From Streptomyces koelreuteriae (GTDB lineage Bacteria > Actinomycetota > Actinomycetes > Streptomycetales > Streptomycetaceae): 64,000 nt of DNA. The position numbers and the translations under genes are program-made. Shown one piece after another: positions 45,078-53,561 of this stretch (position 1 is its first letter; each line of letters opens with the position of its first letter). The stretch spans positions 2,480,001 to 2,544,000 of the forward strand of contig NZ_CP075896.1 in assembly GCF_018604545.1 (NCBI RefSeq), in the 5' to 3' direction. Below the pieces are notes generated by a model. That model saw nothing but the letters and a program-made list of their open reading frames with translations. It was not told where the DNA came from and searched no databases.

Positions 45078-46316
45078 TCAGCGCGGATACGGCGGAAATC
45101 CACCGGCCAGCTCCCGCACTTCTTCACGCGCCCTCGCGGTCTCCGTCACGCCTCTGAGCACGCCCGCGAGCAGCTTGGCGATCCTCGCCATCTCCGCCTC
45201 CCCCATACCCTGCGTGGTCACCGCGGCCGTGCCGAGCCTGAGCCCCCGGGCGTCGCCGTGAGGAAGCGCACAGCAGTCCAGGACCAGACCGGCCGCGGCG
45301 AGCCGGCCGCGGGCGGTGCGTCCGTCTACGCCAAGGGGTGACGGGTCCGCCGTGATGAGGTGGGTGTCGGTGCCGCCGGTGGTGACGACCAGGCCCTCGG
45401 CGGCCAGCCGGGCCGCGAGAACCCTCGCATTGGCGACCACCTGATGGGCGTACGCGACGAACGCCGGTGTTGCCGCCTCACCGAACGCGACCGCCTTGGC
45501 GGCGATGGTGTGCATCTGCGCGCCGCCCTGTGTGAAAGGAAACACCGCCCGGTCCACCCGCTCGGCCAGCTCCGCGCGGCACAGGATCATGCCGCCGCGC
45601 GGGCCGCGCAGCACCTTGTGAGTGGTCGCACAGACGATGTCCGCGTACGGCACCGGATTCGGCGCCGCCCTCCCGGCGACCAGCCCGATGGGGTGCGCGG
45701 CGTCCGCGACGAGGTAGGCGCCCACCTCGTCGGCGACCTCGCGGAAGAAGGCGTAGTCGATGTGCCGGGGATAGGCGATCGAACCGCACACGATCGCCTT
45801 GGGCCGGCGTGTGCGGGCGAGGGTGCGCACCTGCTCGTGGTCGATGAGCCCGGACTCGGCCTCCACGCCGTAGCCCGCGAAGTCGAACCAGCGGCCTGAG
45901 AAGTTGGCGGGCGAGCCGTGGGTGAGGTGGCCGCCGTGGGGCAGGCCCAGGGCGAGGACGGTGTCGCCGGGGCGGAGCAGGGCGGCGTAGGCGGCCAGCA
46001 CCGCCGAAGAGCCCGAGTGCGCCTGGACGTTGGCGTGGTCGGCGCCGAACAGGGCCCTGGCCCGGTCCACGGCGAGCCGCTCGGCGACGTCGACGATCTC
46101 GCAGCCGCCGTGGTGCCGCGCCCCCGGGTAGCCTTCGGCGTACTTGTTGGCCAGCGGCGAGCCGAGGGCGGCCAGCACGGCCGGCGAGGTGAAGTTCTCG
46201 GCGGCGATGAGCTGGAGCGTCGTCGACTGCCGCTCCCGCTCGCCGAGCAGGATGTCGGCGAGTTCGGGGTCCTGGTGGCGCAGGACGTCGGCCTCGATGG
46301 CAGGGGTGACCGTCAT
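45078..46316 (-). CDS. Serine hydroxymethyltransferase family protein (second glyA type)
   Basis: The 412-residue PLP enzyme is of the GlyA fold: LQLIAAENFTSPAVLAALGSPLANKYAEGYPG, HSGSSAVLAAYAALLRPGDTV, and DIVCATTHKVLRGPRGG with the PLP lysine in TTHK. It interconverts serine and glycine with tetrahydrofolate. Compared with housekeeping GlyA the sequence is diverged and several segments are shortened. The N-terminus (TVTPAIEADVLRHQDPELADILLGERERQ) differs, so it is probably the second paralogue that Streptomyces carry next to the phosphatase gene. Substrate range may differ from GlyA. ATG 46316 was taken from the conserved start of the family. Confidence 0.85.
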   Translation of the reverse strand: MTVTPAIEADVLRHQDPELADILLGERERQSTTLQLIAAENFTSPAVLAALGSPLANKYAEGYPGARHHGGCEIVDVAERLAVDRARALFGADHANVQAHSGSSAVLAAYAALLRPGDTVLALGLPHGGHLTHGSPANFSGRWFDFAGYGVEAESGLIDHEQVRTLARTRRPKAIVCGSIAYPRHIDYAFFREVADEVGAYLVADAAHPIGLVAGRAAPNPVPYADIVCATTHKVLRGPRGGMILCRAELAERVDRAVFPFTQGGAQMHTIAAKAVAFGEAATPAFVAYAHQVVANARVLAARLAAEGLVVTTGGTDTHLITADPSPLGVDGRTARGRLAAAGLVLDCCALPHGDARGLRLGTAAVTTQGMGEAEMARIAKLLAGVLRGVTETARAREEVRELAGGFPPYPR

Positions 46317-46387
46317 GATGGGCTCCGGGCGGCGTCGACGGTGACGTACGTCCAATGTAGGCCCGGGGCCCCCGGGGCGCTCGGCTG

Positions 46388-47068
46388 TTACGTCTTTGCG
46401 GGGACACCCGTGAGGGCCGTGACCACCGGATCGAGTGCCTGGTGTATCTCGTCCCCGATGGACCGGAAGAACGTCAGGGGCGCCCCGTACGGGTCGTACA
46501 CCTCGTCGGCCTCGGCGTTCGGCGCCAGGAGCCACCCGCGTAGAGCCGCGGCGGCACGCACCAGCGCACGCGCGCGCGTGACCACACCCTCCTCCAGGGG
46601 AGGCAGGGTCGCCGGGTCGATGGCCTTGACCAGGCGGGTGAACTCCTTGAGCGTGAAGGTCCGCAGGCCCGCCGAGTGCCCCATGGAGATGACCTGGGCC
46701 CGGTGGTCCCGGGTGGCGGTCAGCACCAGGTCGGCGCGGATCACATGCTCGTCGAGGAGTTCACGGCCGGTGAAGCCGGAGGCGTCCGCGCCGAAGTCGG
46801 CGAGGACCGTCTCCGCGTGGGACTCCATGGGCGCGCCCTCGTGGCCCCAGGTGCCCGCGCTCTCCACGATCAGCCCGCCGCCCAGGATCCCCAGCCGCTC
46901 CCGCACGGCATGACGGGTCAGCCGCTCGGTGATCGGCGAGCGGCACACATTGCCGGTACTGACGTGGAGGATGCGGAAGCTGTCACGCGGAAGCCCCACG
47001 AACGTCGTCGTGATCTCCGCCGCGCTTTCCCCGTTGCCTATGCCACGCCCCGCTCCAGGGGCCGTCAA
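46388..47068 (-). CDS. Low-molecular-weight protein tyrosine phosphatase-like protein
   Basis: The 226-residue protein has an LMW-PTP core: an active-site-like loop VSTGNVCRSPITERL near residue 35 (canonical CxxxxxR[ST]; here the loop reads STGNVCRSP, so the position of the catalytic Cys is TGNVCRSP). The acid-loop segment DPYGAPLTFFRSIGDEI is near the C-terminus. The usual V-C-x-G-N-I-C-R-S opening has Ser-Thr in place of the first Cys. If so, the nucleophile expected at the first Cys position is missing and catalysis is doubtful. It starts at a TTG overlapping the Sua5-gene stop (TTGA), with GAGGTGG upstream. Confidence 0.8.
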   Translation of the reverse strand: MTAPGAGRGIGNGESAAEITTTFVGLPRDSFRILHVSTGNVCRSPITERLTRHAVRERLGILGGGLIVESAGTWGHEGAPMESHAETVLADFGADASGFTGRELLDEHVIRADLVLTATRDHRAQVISMGHSAGLRTFTLKEFTRLVKAIDPATLPPLEEGVVTRARALVRAAAALRGWLLAPNAEADEVYDPYGAPLTFFRSIGDEIHQALDPVVTALTGVPAKT

Positions 47069-47712
47069 TTCGCCACCTCGAGGTCGGGTACGACCTTTCG
47101 CAGCTCGTCCGCCGAGATCGCGCCCGCGCGCAGCAGCAGCGGCACCTCCCGGGTCACGTCGACGATCGACGACGGCACGTTGCCGGGGGTGGGGCCGCCG
47201 TCGAGGTAGACGGAGACGGAGTCGCCGAGCATCTCCTGCGCGGCGTCGCAGTCCTCCGGCGCCGGGTGGCCGGTGAGGTTGGCGGACGACACGGCCATCG
47301 GGCCGACCTCGGTGAGCAGCTCGATGGCGACCGGGTGCAGCGGCATGCGCACGGCGACGGTGCCACGGGTGTCCCCGAGGTCCCACTGGAGGGACGGCTG
47401 GTGCTTGGCGACGAGGGTGAGCGCGCCCGGCCAGAAGGCGTCGACGAGTTCCCAGGCCAGCTCGGAGAAGTCCGTGACGAGCCCGTGCAGGGTGTTCGGG
47501 GAGCCGATGAGGACGGGGGTGGGCATGTTGCGGCCCCGGCCCTTCGCGTCCAGCAGGTCGGCGACGGCCTCCGAGGAGAACGCGTCGGCGCCGATGCCGT
47601 ACACCGTGTCCGTCGGCAGCACCACGAGCTCGCCACGGCGGACGGCGGACCCTGCCTCACGCAGACCGGTCACACGGTCGGTCGCGTCGTTGGTGTCGTA
47701 TCGCCGTGCCAT
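47065..47712 (-). CDS. L-threonylcarbamoyladenylate synthase (Sua5/YwlC family)
   Basis: The 215-residue YrdC-domain enzyme makes threonylcarbamoyl-AMP from threonine, bicarbonate and ATP for t6A37 modification of ANN-decoding tRNAs. Motifs seen are LPTDTVYGIGADAF, KGRGRNMPTPVLI (KxR..P), FWPGALTLV, VAVRMPLHP and AVSSANLTGHPAP. The C-terminal VPSSIVDVT is the end of the fold. It lacks the second Sua5 domain, so it is YwlC/TsaC-like in size. ATG 47712 follows AGGAGGCC at a rather long distance. It lies 79 bp after prmC and is coupled to the phosphatase-like gene. Confidence 0.93.
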   Translation of the reverse strand: MARRYDTNDATDRVTGLREAGSAVRRGELVVLPTDTVYGIGADAFSSEAVADLLDAKGRGRNMPTPVLIGSPNTLHGLVTDFSELAWELVDAFWPGALTLVAKHQPSLQWDLGDTRGTVAVRMPLHPVAIELLTEVGPMAVSSANLTGHPAPEDCDAAQEMLGDSVSVYLDGGPTPGNVPSSIVDVTREVPLLLRAGAISADELRKVVPDLEVAN

Positions 47713-47791
47713 CTTTAGCTGGCCTCCTCGTACACGTGCTGCTGGGGTGAAGACTGCGAAGACTGCTGTGCGCTCGTGGCGCTCGGTGTGC

Positions 47792-48673
47792 TCACGGCAG
47801 CGCCTTGCGGGCCGTGGCGAAGCGCGGGCGCTTGTTGAGGTCCGGATGGTCGGCCGCGTCGGCCCAGCCCCGCTCCTCGGTGAAGATCCACGGCACCTGG
47901 CCGCCCTGGGTGTCGGCGTGCTCCACGACCACCACGCCACCGGGGCGCAGCAGCCGGTGCGCGGTGCGTTCCAGGCCGCGGATGAGGTCGAGTCCGTCCT
48001 CGCCGGAGAAGAGGGCGAGGTCGGGGTCGTAGTCCCGCGCCTCCGGGGCGACGTACTCCCACTCGGTGAGCGGGATGTACGGCGGGTTGGTGATGACCAG
48101 GTCGACCTGGCCGTCCAGGTCCGGGAAGGCCGTCAGGGCATCGCCCTGGCGCAGCTCGACCCTGGACCCCTCGACGTTCTTGCGGGTCCACCTGAGGGCG
48201 TCCTCGGACAGCTCCACGGCGTGCACGCGCGAGCGCGGCACCTCCTGGGCGAGGGCGAGCGCGATGGCGCCGGAGCCGGTGCACAGGTCGACGATGCACG
48301 GCTCGACGACGTCCATGGCCCGTACGGCGTCTATGGCCCAGCCGACCACGGACTCGGTCTCGGGGCGCGGCACGAACACCCCGGGGCCGACCTGGAGTTC
48401 CAGGTACCGGAAGTAGGCACGCCCGGTGATGTGCTGGAGCGGCTCGCGGGCCTCGCGGCGGGCGATGACCTCCCAGTAACGGGCGTCGAAGTCGGAGTCC
48501 TTGACGGTGTGCAGCGCGCCGCGCTTGACGCCGTGCACGAACGCGGCGAGTTCCTCCGCGTCGGTGCGCGGCGAGGGCACGCCGGCGTCGGCGAGCCGCT
48601 GAGTGGCCTGGGCCACCTCCGCGAGCAGCACGCTGCGGGGGCTTGGGGGTCGCCCCCCAAATGACTGCTGCAC
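47792..48673 (-). CDS. prmC: Release factor glutamine methyltransferase PrmC
   Basis: The 293-residue SAM-dependent methylase modifies the Gln of the GGQ motif in release factors. The N-terminal helical bundle (15-75) binds the factor. The Rossmann domain has VDLCTGSGAIALALA for SAM and the catalytic NPPYIPLTEWE. GTG 48673 has an excellent GGAGGA ribosome-binding site, giving an N-terminal extension (QQSFGGRPPSPRS) before VLLAEVAQATQRL. That extension is encoded partly by a small G/C palindrome. It follows prfA, its substrate gene, by 32 bp. Confidence 0.94.
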   Translation of the reverse strand: MQQSFGGRPPSPRSVLLAEVAQATQRLADAGVPSPRTDAEELAAFVHGVKRGALHTVKDSDFDARYWEVIARREAREPLQHITGRAYFRYLELQVGPGVFVPRPETESVVGWAIDAVRAMDVVEPCIVDLCTGSGAIALALAQEVPRSRVHAVELSEDALRWTRKNVEGSRVELRQGDALTAFPDLDGQVDLVITNPPYIPLTEWEYVAPEARDYDPDLALFSGEDGLDLIRGLERTAHRLLRPGGVVVVEHADTQGGQVPWIFTEERGWADAADHPDLNKRPRFATARKALP

Positions 48674-48705
48674 GCCAGTCCTCCGGTACTCGTCTCCTAC
48701 GTGTT

Positions 48706-49782
<1,077 letters not shown>

Positions 49783-49829
49783 CTTGGGCTCCTGTGTACG
49801 GACGGGGGTGAAGGGCGGGCGACCAAAAA

Positions 49830-49876
49830 CGCCGGTCCCGGAGCGCCCGGTGAGGGGGCGCGTCCGCGGACCGGCG
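49830..49876 (-). terminator. Structured region between rpmE and prfA
   Basis: CGCCGGTC (49830-49837) pairs with GACCGGCG (49869-49876). Inside it, GCGCCC (49843-49848) pairs with GGGCGC (49856-49861). It begins 12 bases after the rpmE stop and may terminate or attenuate readthrough into prfA. Confidence 0.55.
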
Positions 49877-49888
49877 AATGGAGGCTCG

Positions 49889-50110
49889 CTACTTCTTGGA
49901 GCCGGCGGCCTTGCCGAAGCGGGCCTCGAAGCGGGCCACACGGCCACCGGTGTCGAGGATCTTCTGCTTGCCCGTGTAGAACGGGTGGCACTCGGAGCAG
50001 ACGTCGGCACGGATGGTGCCGGACTCGATGGTGCTGCGAGTCGTGAACGACGCGCCGCAGGTGCAGCTGACCTGCGTCTCGACGTACTCGGGGTGGATGT
50101 CGCGCTTCAA
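49889..50110 (-). CDS. rpmE: 50S ribosomal protein L31, zinc-binding type
   Basis: The 73-residue L31 has four cysteines, in CTCG and [13 protein letters not shown], marking the zinc-binding (C+) form that forms intersubunit bridge B1b. It starts at TTG 50110 with AGGAGA four bases upstream, giving [15 protein letters not shown]. Upstream is a sigma-R-type promoter (50215-50241), so the gene should respond to thiol oxidation, as known for rpmE in S. coelicolor. Loss of zinc from the Cys cluster under oxidation provides the rationale. Confidence 0.96.
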   Translation of the reverse strand: MKRDIHPEYVETQVSCTCGASFTTRSTIESGTIRADVCSECHPFYTGKQKILDTGGRVARFEARFGKAAGSKK

Positions 50111-50214
50111 GGTGTCTCCTAGGTTTCGGGAGGGCGCCGGGTCGCTGACGCGGGGTGCGGGAGCGTGAACCGGAGCCGACGTACCAGTCTGCCAGGACTG
50201 GGCCCATCCCCCAA

Positions 50215-50241
50215 AACCGGGGGTTGCCGTTGTTTGTTCCC
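50215..50241 (-). promoter_or_regulatory. Sigma-R-type promoter of rpmE
   Basis: On the minus strand GGGAAC (50241-50236) is followed by exactly 18 bases and GTT (50217-50215), matching the sigma-R consensus GGGAAY-N18-GTT. The start site would be near 50207, giving a leader of about 97 bases to rpmE. A sigma-R-dependent promoter of rpmE is known in S. coelicolor. Confidence 0.8.
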
Positions 50242-50243
50242 TG

Positions 50244-50283
50244 CGGGCCGGTGGGGGCTGGTCGCGCAGTTCCCCGCGCCCCT
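50244..50283 (+). repeat. Common Streptomyces intergenic element
   Basis: The stretch containing GGTGGGGGCTGGTCGCGCAG and TTCCCCGCGCCCCT is a short element I recognise from many Streptomyces intergenic regions. It fills the gap between the LCP gene stop and the sigma-R promoter of rpmE, directly upstream of the -35. Confidence 0.6.
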
Positions 50284-50295
50284 GGGGACGTGCCC

Positions 50296-51432
50296 TCAAG
50301 GGGCGCTGACGACGCCCTTGGCCTCACCCGCTGCCGAGCCCTTGGTCGCGCTCTTCGGGATCGGCTTGTCGTGCTCCAGGGCCTTCCAGATCTGGTCGGC
50401 CTGCTTCTTCTGGAGGAGGACGCGGTTCGGGTCGGCGGGGTCGTAGGCGACCGGCATCGTGACCATGTTCATGTTCGCCGGGGTGATGGTCTTGAGGCCG
50501 TTCGCGAAGGAGACGAGCTTGTTGACCGAGCCGAGTTCGGAGTCGGTCGTCACCGTCTTGGTCGCGGTCTGCGCGAGGTCGTAGAGCTTCTTCGGGTTGG
50601 AGAAGACGCCGACGTCCTTGACCTGGTTGAGCAGGGCCTTGATGAAGGCCTGCTGGAGCTGGATGCGGCCCAGGTCGGAGCCGTCGCCCACGCCGTGCCG
50701 GGTGCGGACCAGGCCGAGGGCCTGCTCGCCGTCGAGTCTGTGGGTGCCGGCGCTCAGCTTCAGGTGGCTGTCGGGGTCGTCGATGCGCTTGGTCGTGGTC
50801 ACCTCGACGCCGCCGAGGTCGTCGATGAGCGTCTGGAAGCCGGCGAAGTCGACCTCCAGGTAGTGGTCCATGCGCAGGTCGGTGATCGACTCGACGGTCT
50901 TCACGGCGCAGGCGGCTCCGCCCGTGGAGTACGCGGAGTTGAACATGACGCTGTTCGCGGCGGGGTACTTCTCGCCCTTGGTGTCCGTGCAGGAGGGCCG
51001 GTCGATGAGGGTGTCACGCGGGATGGAGACCACGCTGGCCTTCTTGTGGCCCTTGTTGACGTGCACGATCATCGCCGTGTCGGAGCGGGCGCTGCCGTCG
51101 TCGCTGCCACCGCCGAGCTTCTTGTTGCCGCCGGCGCGGGTGTCGGAGCCGAGGACCAGGATGTTCTCGGAGCCGTTGTCGGCCTTCTCGGGCCGGTCGG
51201 TGCCGAGGGCCTGGTCGATGTCGACGCTCTTGAGGTTGCCGTTGAGCTTGAAGTACACGTACCCCGCCCCGGTCCCGCCGAGGACGACGATGCCCGCAGC
51301 GGTCCAGGCCATGATCATCATGCCCTTGTGACGCTTGCGGGGCTTGCGGCGTCGGCCCTTGGCGCGGTGGCGCGGTCCGGTGGTGCCGGTCTCGTCCGGT
51401 ATACCCGGACCCGGCGTGCTCTCGGCAGACAT
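50296..51432 (-). CDS. LytR-CpsA-Psr (LCP) family protein
   Basis: The 378-residue type II membrane protein has a basic cytoplasmic N-terminus ([16 protein letters not shown]), one transmembrane helix (about 38-60), and an extracytoplasmic LCP domain. Conserved elements are [30 protein letters not shown], and the polyprenyl-phosphate-binding arginines in [14 protein letters not shown] and [15 protein letters not shown] enzymes attach teichoic acids or other polymers to peptidoglycan. A WecA-like initiating transferase is encoded 6 kb away. ATG 51432 has GAGGAG upstream. The C-terminus ends in an Ala/Lys-rich tail. Confidence 0.92.
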   Translation of the reverse strand: MSAESTPGPGIPDETGTTGPRHRAKGRRRKPRKRHKGMMIMAWTAAGIVVLGGTGAGYVYFKLNGNLKSVDIDQALGTDRPEKADNGSENILVLGSDTRAGGNKKLGGGSDDGSARSDTAMIVHVNKGHKKASVVSIPRDTLIDRPSCTDTKGEKYPAANSVMFNSAYSTGGAACAVKTVESITDLRMDHYLEVDFAGFQTLIDDLGGVEVTTTKRIDDPDSHLKLSAGTHRLDGEQALGLVRTRHGVGDGSDLGRIQLQQAFIKALLNQVKDVGVFSNPKKLYDLAQTATKTVTTDSELGSVNKLVSFANGLKTITPANMNMVTMPVAYDPADPNRVLLQKKQADQIWKALEHDKPIPKSATKGSAAGEAKGVVSAP

Positions 51433-51567
51433 GTGCTCCTCGGCTCGTCTTCGGTCGATTACCCCCTGCTGTCGGTGCCAGGCGTTCTCGGTCGGGGGAC
51501 TTCCCCCTGGCACCATCGTCGCTCCGCCTGGTCAGACGGGGAAACTCGGGAAAGGGTTGCACAACGG

Positions 51568-51600
51568 ACTGTGCCCACCGCGTACGGCGGTGGGCACAGT
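51568..51600 (-). terminator. Terminator after the FG-GAP protease gene
   Basis: A perfect 14-bp stem (51568-51581 with 51587-51600) closes a 5-base loop, 43 bases past the protease stop on the minus strand. Confidence 0.88.
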
Positions 51601-51642
51601 GCGTGTTCGTCACAGCGGGGTGTATCCCGCTCACCTGCGGCT

Positions 51643-53442
51643 TCAGCCGAAGATGTCGTACTGCTTGAAATCGGTACCTACGGACTTTCTTGTGGCAAAG
51701 ATCTCGCTGGTCGCCTTTCCGGTCCCCGGGTAGAGGTAGAGCGTGCCGCCGGGGGTGCGGGCCAGGAAGTCGGCCTTGCCGTCGCCGGTCATGTCACCGG
51801 TCGCGTCGAAGGCGTTGTAGCCGCCCCAGGAGCGCACCTTGACCCGGGCCGAGAAGGCGCCGGAGCCGGACTTGCCGGTGCCCTTGTAGAGGTAGATGTG
51901 GCTGCCCGACTTGCTGCGGGCGATCAGGTCCGTCTTGCCGTCGCCGGTGAAGTCGCCCTTGCCGCGCACGGAGTTGTACTGGTTCCAGCCCGAGCCGGCC
52001 TTCACACGGGGGGCGAAGGTGCCGTTGCCCTTGCCGGGGTAGATCCACAGCACGCCCGCGGAGTCGACCGAGAGCAGGTCGGCCAGGTAGTCGCCGGTGA
52101 CGTCACCGGGGGTGATGATGCGGGTGCGGGTCTTCCAGTTGTCGGCGATCTTCTTGGTGGACCAGGCGTTGTCGGCGAGCACGAAGTGGGTCCAGAAGAC
52201 ATCGCCGTCGCTGCTGCGCCGGTAGACGAGGTCCTGGTAGCCGTCGCGGTCGAAGTCGGTCTGCAGGACGACGTTGAAGCCGTCCCAGTTGCCCCAGGAC
52301 TGGCGGGCGGCGAACGACGTGCCCTTGGAGTCCTTGGAGTAGCCGGTCTTCGTGGAGGCGTTGCGCACCCACAGGTCGGCCCTGTGGTCACCGCTGATGT
52401 TGGTGTCGTCGACGCGCGGATAGGCGGAGCCGACGTAGGAGCTGACCTTCGCGAAGACGCTGTAGGCGCCCTTGGCGACGCAGTCGGTCACGCCCCAGGA
52501 CACGACACCGACGATCCGGTTGTTGACGACCAGCGGGCCGCCGGAGTCGCCGTTGCAGGCGGAGGTGGTGCCGGTGTCGCTGCCGGTGGCGGGCTTGCCC
52601 GCGCACACCATGTGGCCCTTGACGAAGTCCCTGCCGTAGGCGCCGGCGCAGGTGCTGTCGGACTGCAGGGGCAGCGTGGCCGTCTTCAGCCTCTCGGAGA
52701 CGGCGTCGCTGGTGGAGGTGGTGCGGCCCCAGCCGTAGACCTTGGCGTTGGTACCGGCCTTGTACGAGGTGGTGTCGCCGGACGTCGTCATCCGGATCGT
52801 CTTGGCCTTGACCGGCTGGGGCAGGGTGAGCACCGCGATGTCGTTGTCGATGGTCGACGCGTTGTACGACGGGTGGTTCCACTGCCGCCAGACGGCGGTG
52901 GCGGTGCCACCGTGCAGGTCGGTGCCGTTCGCCGAGGGCAGCTGGGCGGTGCCGGTGACGACGGCGCCGTTGGCGTTCCAGTCGTAGCCCTTGACGCAGT
53001 GCGCGGCGGTGAGGATCTTCGTCGGCGCGACGACGGCACCGCCGCAGAAGAAGCCGATGTCGTCGCTGGTGCTGGACGTGCCCCGGTCGTCGAAGTAGTG
53101 GAGCTGCGCCATCCACGGGGCCGTGGTGATGGCGGTCTGGCTGCCGCCGATGATCTTCGGGTCGACGCGACCCTCGTTCGTGCTCGCGTTCAGCGACGCC
53201 TTGCTCGTCTTGCCCGCGATGTCGTCGCCGGCCAGGGCGCCGGCGACGCGCTTCTCCAGCTCGGCGGACGACGGTGAGCTGATGGCGGGCTTGACCGTCG
53301 GCTGCGGCAGCGGAGTGGCCGCGTCGGCCGACGACGTCAGCAGCGCCGCGGCCACGGCGGCGGCGATTCCGGCCGATGCCACGGGCAGCGCGATGCGTAT
53401 GCGACGTCTGTGCCGCCCGCCCCCAGGCATGGATGTACCCAC
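51643..53442 (-). CDS. Secreted trypsin-like serine protease with FG-GAP/VCBS repeats
   Basis: The 599-residue protein has a signal peptide (about 1-41, ending SSADA) and a propeptide (42-96). Residues IIGG at 97-100 are the chymotrypsin-type activated N-terminus. The triad is His148 (TAAHC), Asp201 (DNDIAVL) and Ser300 (GDSGGP), with Cys pairs in place. Residues about 350-595 contain several FG-GAP-like calcium-binding repeats (DFDRDGYQDLVYR, DVTGDYLADLL, DFTGDGKTDLIAR, DMTGDGKADFLAR) that would form a beta-propeller for adhesion. GTG 53442 has a GGGGGGA ribosome-binding site. It stands between rho and the LCP gene with its own terminator, like an inserted single-gene unit. Confidence 0.92.
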   Translation of the reverse strand: MGTSMPGGGRHRRRIRIALPVASAGIAAAVAAALLTSSADAATPLPQPTVKPAISSPSSAELEKRVAGALAGDDIAGKTSKASLNASTNEGRVDPKIIGGSQTAITTAPWMAQLHYFDDRGTSSTSDDIGFFCGGAVVAPTKILTAAHCVKGYDWNANGAVVTGTAQLPSANGTDLHGGTATAVWRQWNHPSYNASTIDNDIAVLTLPQPVKAKTIRMTTSGDTTSYKAGTNAKVYGWGRTTSTSDAVSERLKTATLPLQSDSTCAGAYGRDFVKGHMVCAGKPATGSDTGTTSACNGDSGGPLVVNNRIVGVVSWGVTDCVAKGAYSVFAKVSSYVGSAYPRVDDTNISGDHRADLWVRNASTKTGYSKDSKGTSFAARQSWGNWDGFNVVLQTDFDRDGYQDLVYRRSSDGDVFWTHFVLADNAWSTKKIADNWKTRTRIITPGDVTGDYLADLLSVDSAGVLWIYPGKGNGTFAPRVKAGSGWNQYNSVRGKGDFTGDGKTDLIARSKSGSHIYLYKGTGKSGSGAFSARVKVRSWGGYNAFDATGDMTGDGKADFLARTPGGTLYLYPGTGKATSEIFATRKSVGTDFKQYDIFG

Positions 53443-53506
53443 GTAGGTCCCCCCTCGGGATCACATGTTCGAAGAGAGCGTGATCCTACCTGCACATGAA
53501 CACCAC

Positions 53507-53548
53507 AAAGGGCCGCGCCCGTCCGTTTCCGGACGGGCGCGGCCCTTT
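53507..53548 (-). terminator. Strong terminator after rho
   Basis: A perfect 19-bp stem (53507-53525 with 53530-53548) has the loop TTTC. It is 14 bases past the rho stop on the minus strand and lies ahead of the protease gene start. Confidence 0.95.
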
Positions 53549-53561
53549 GGCCAAAAGGTGC

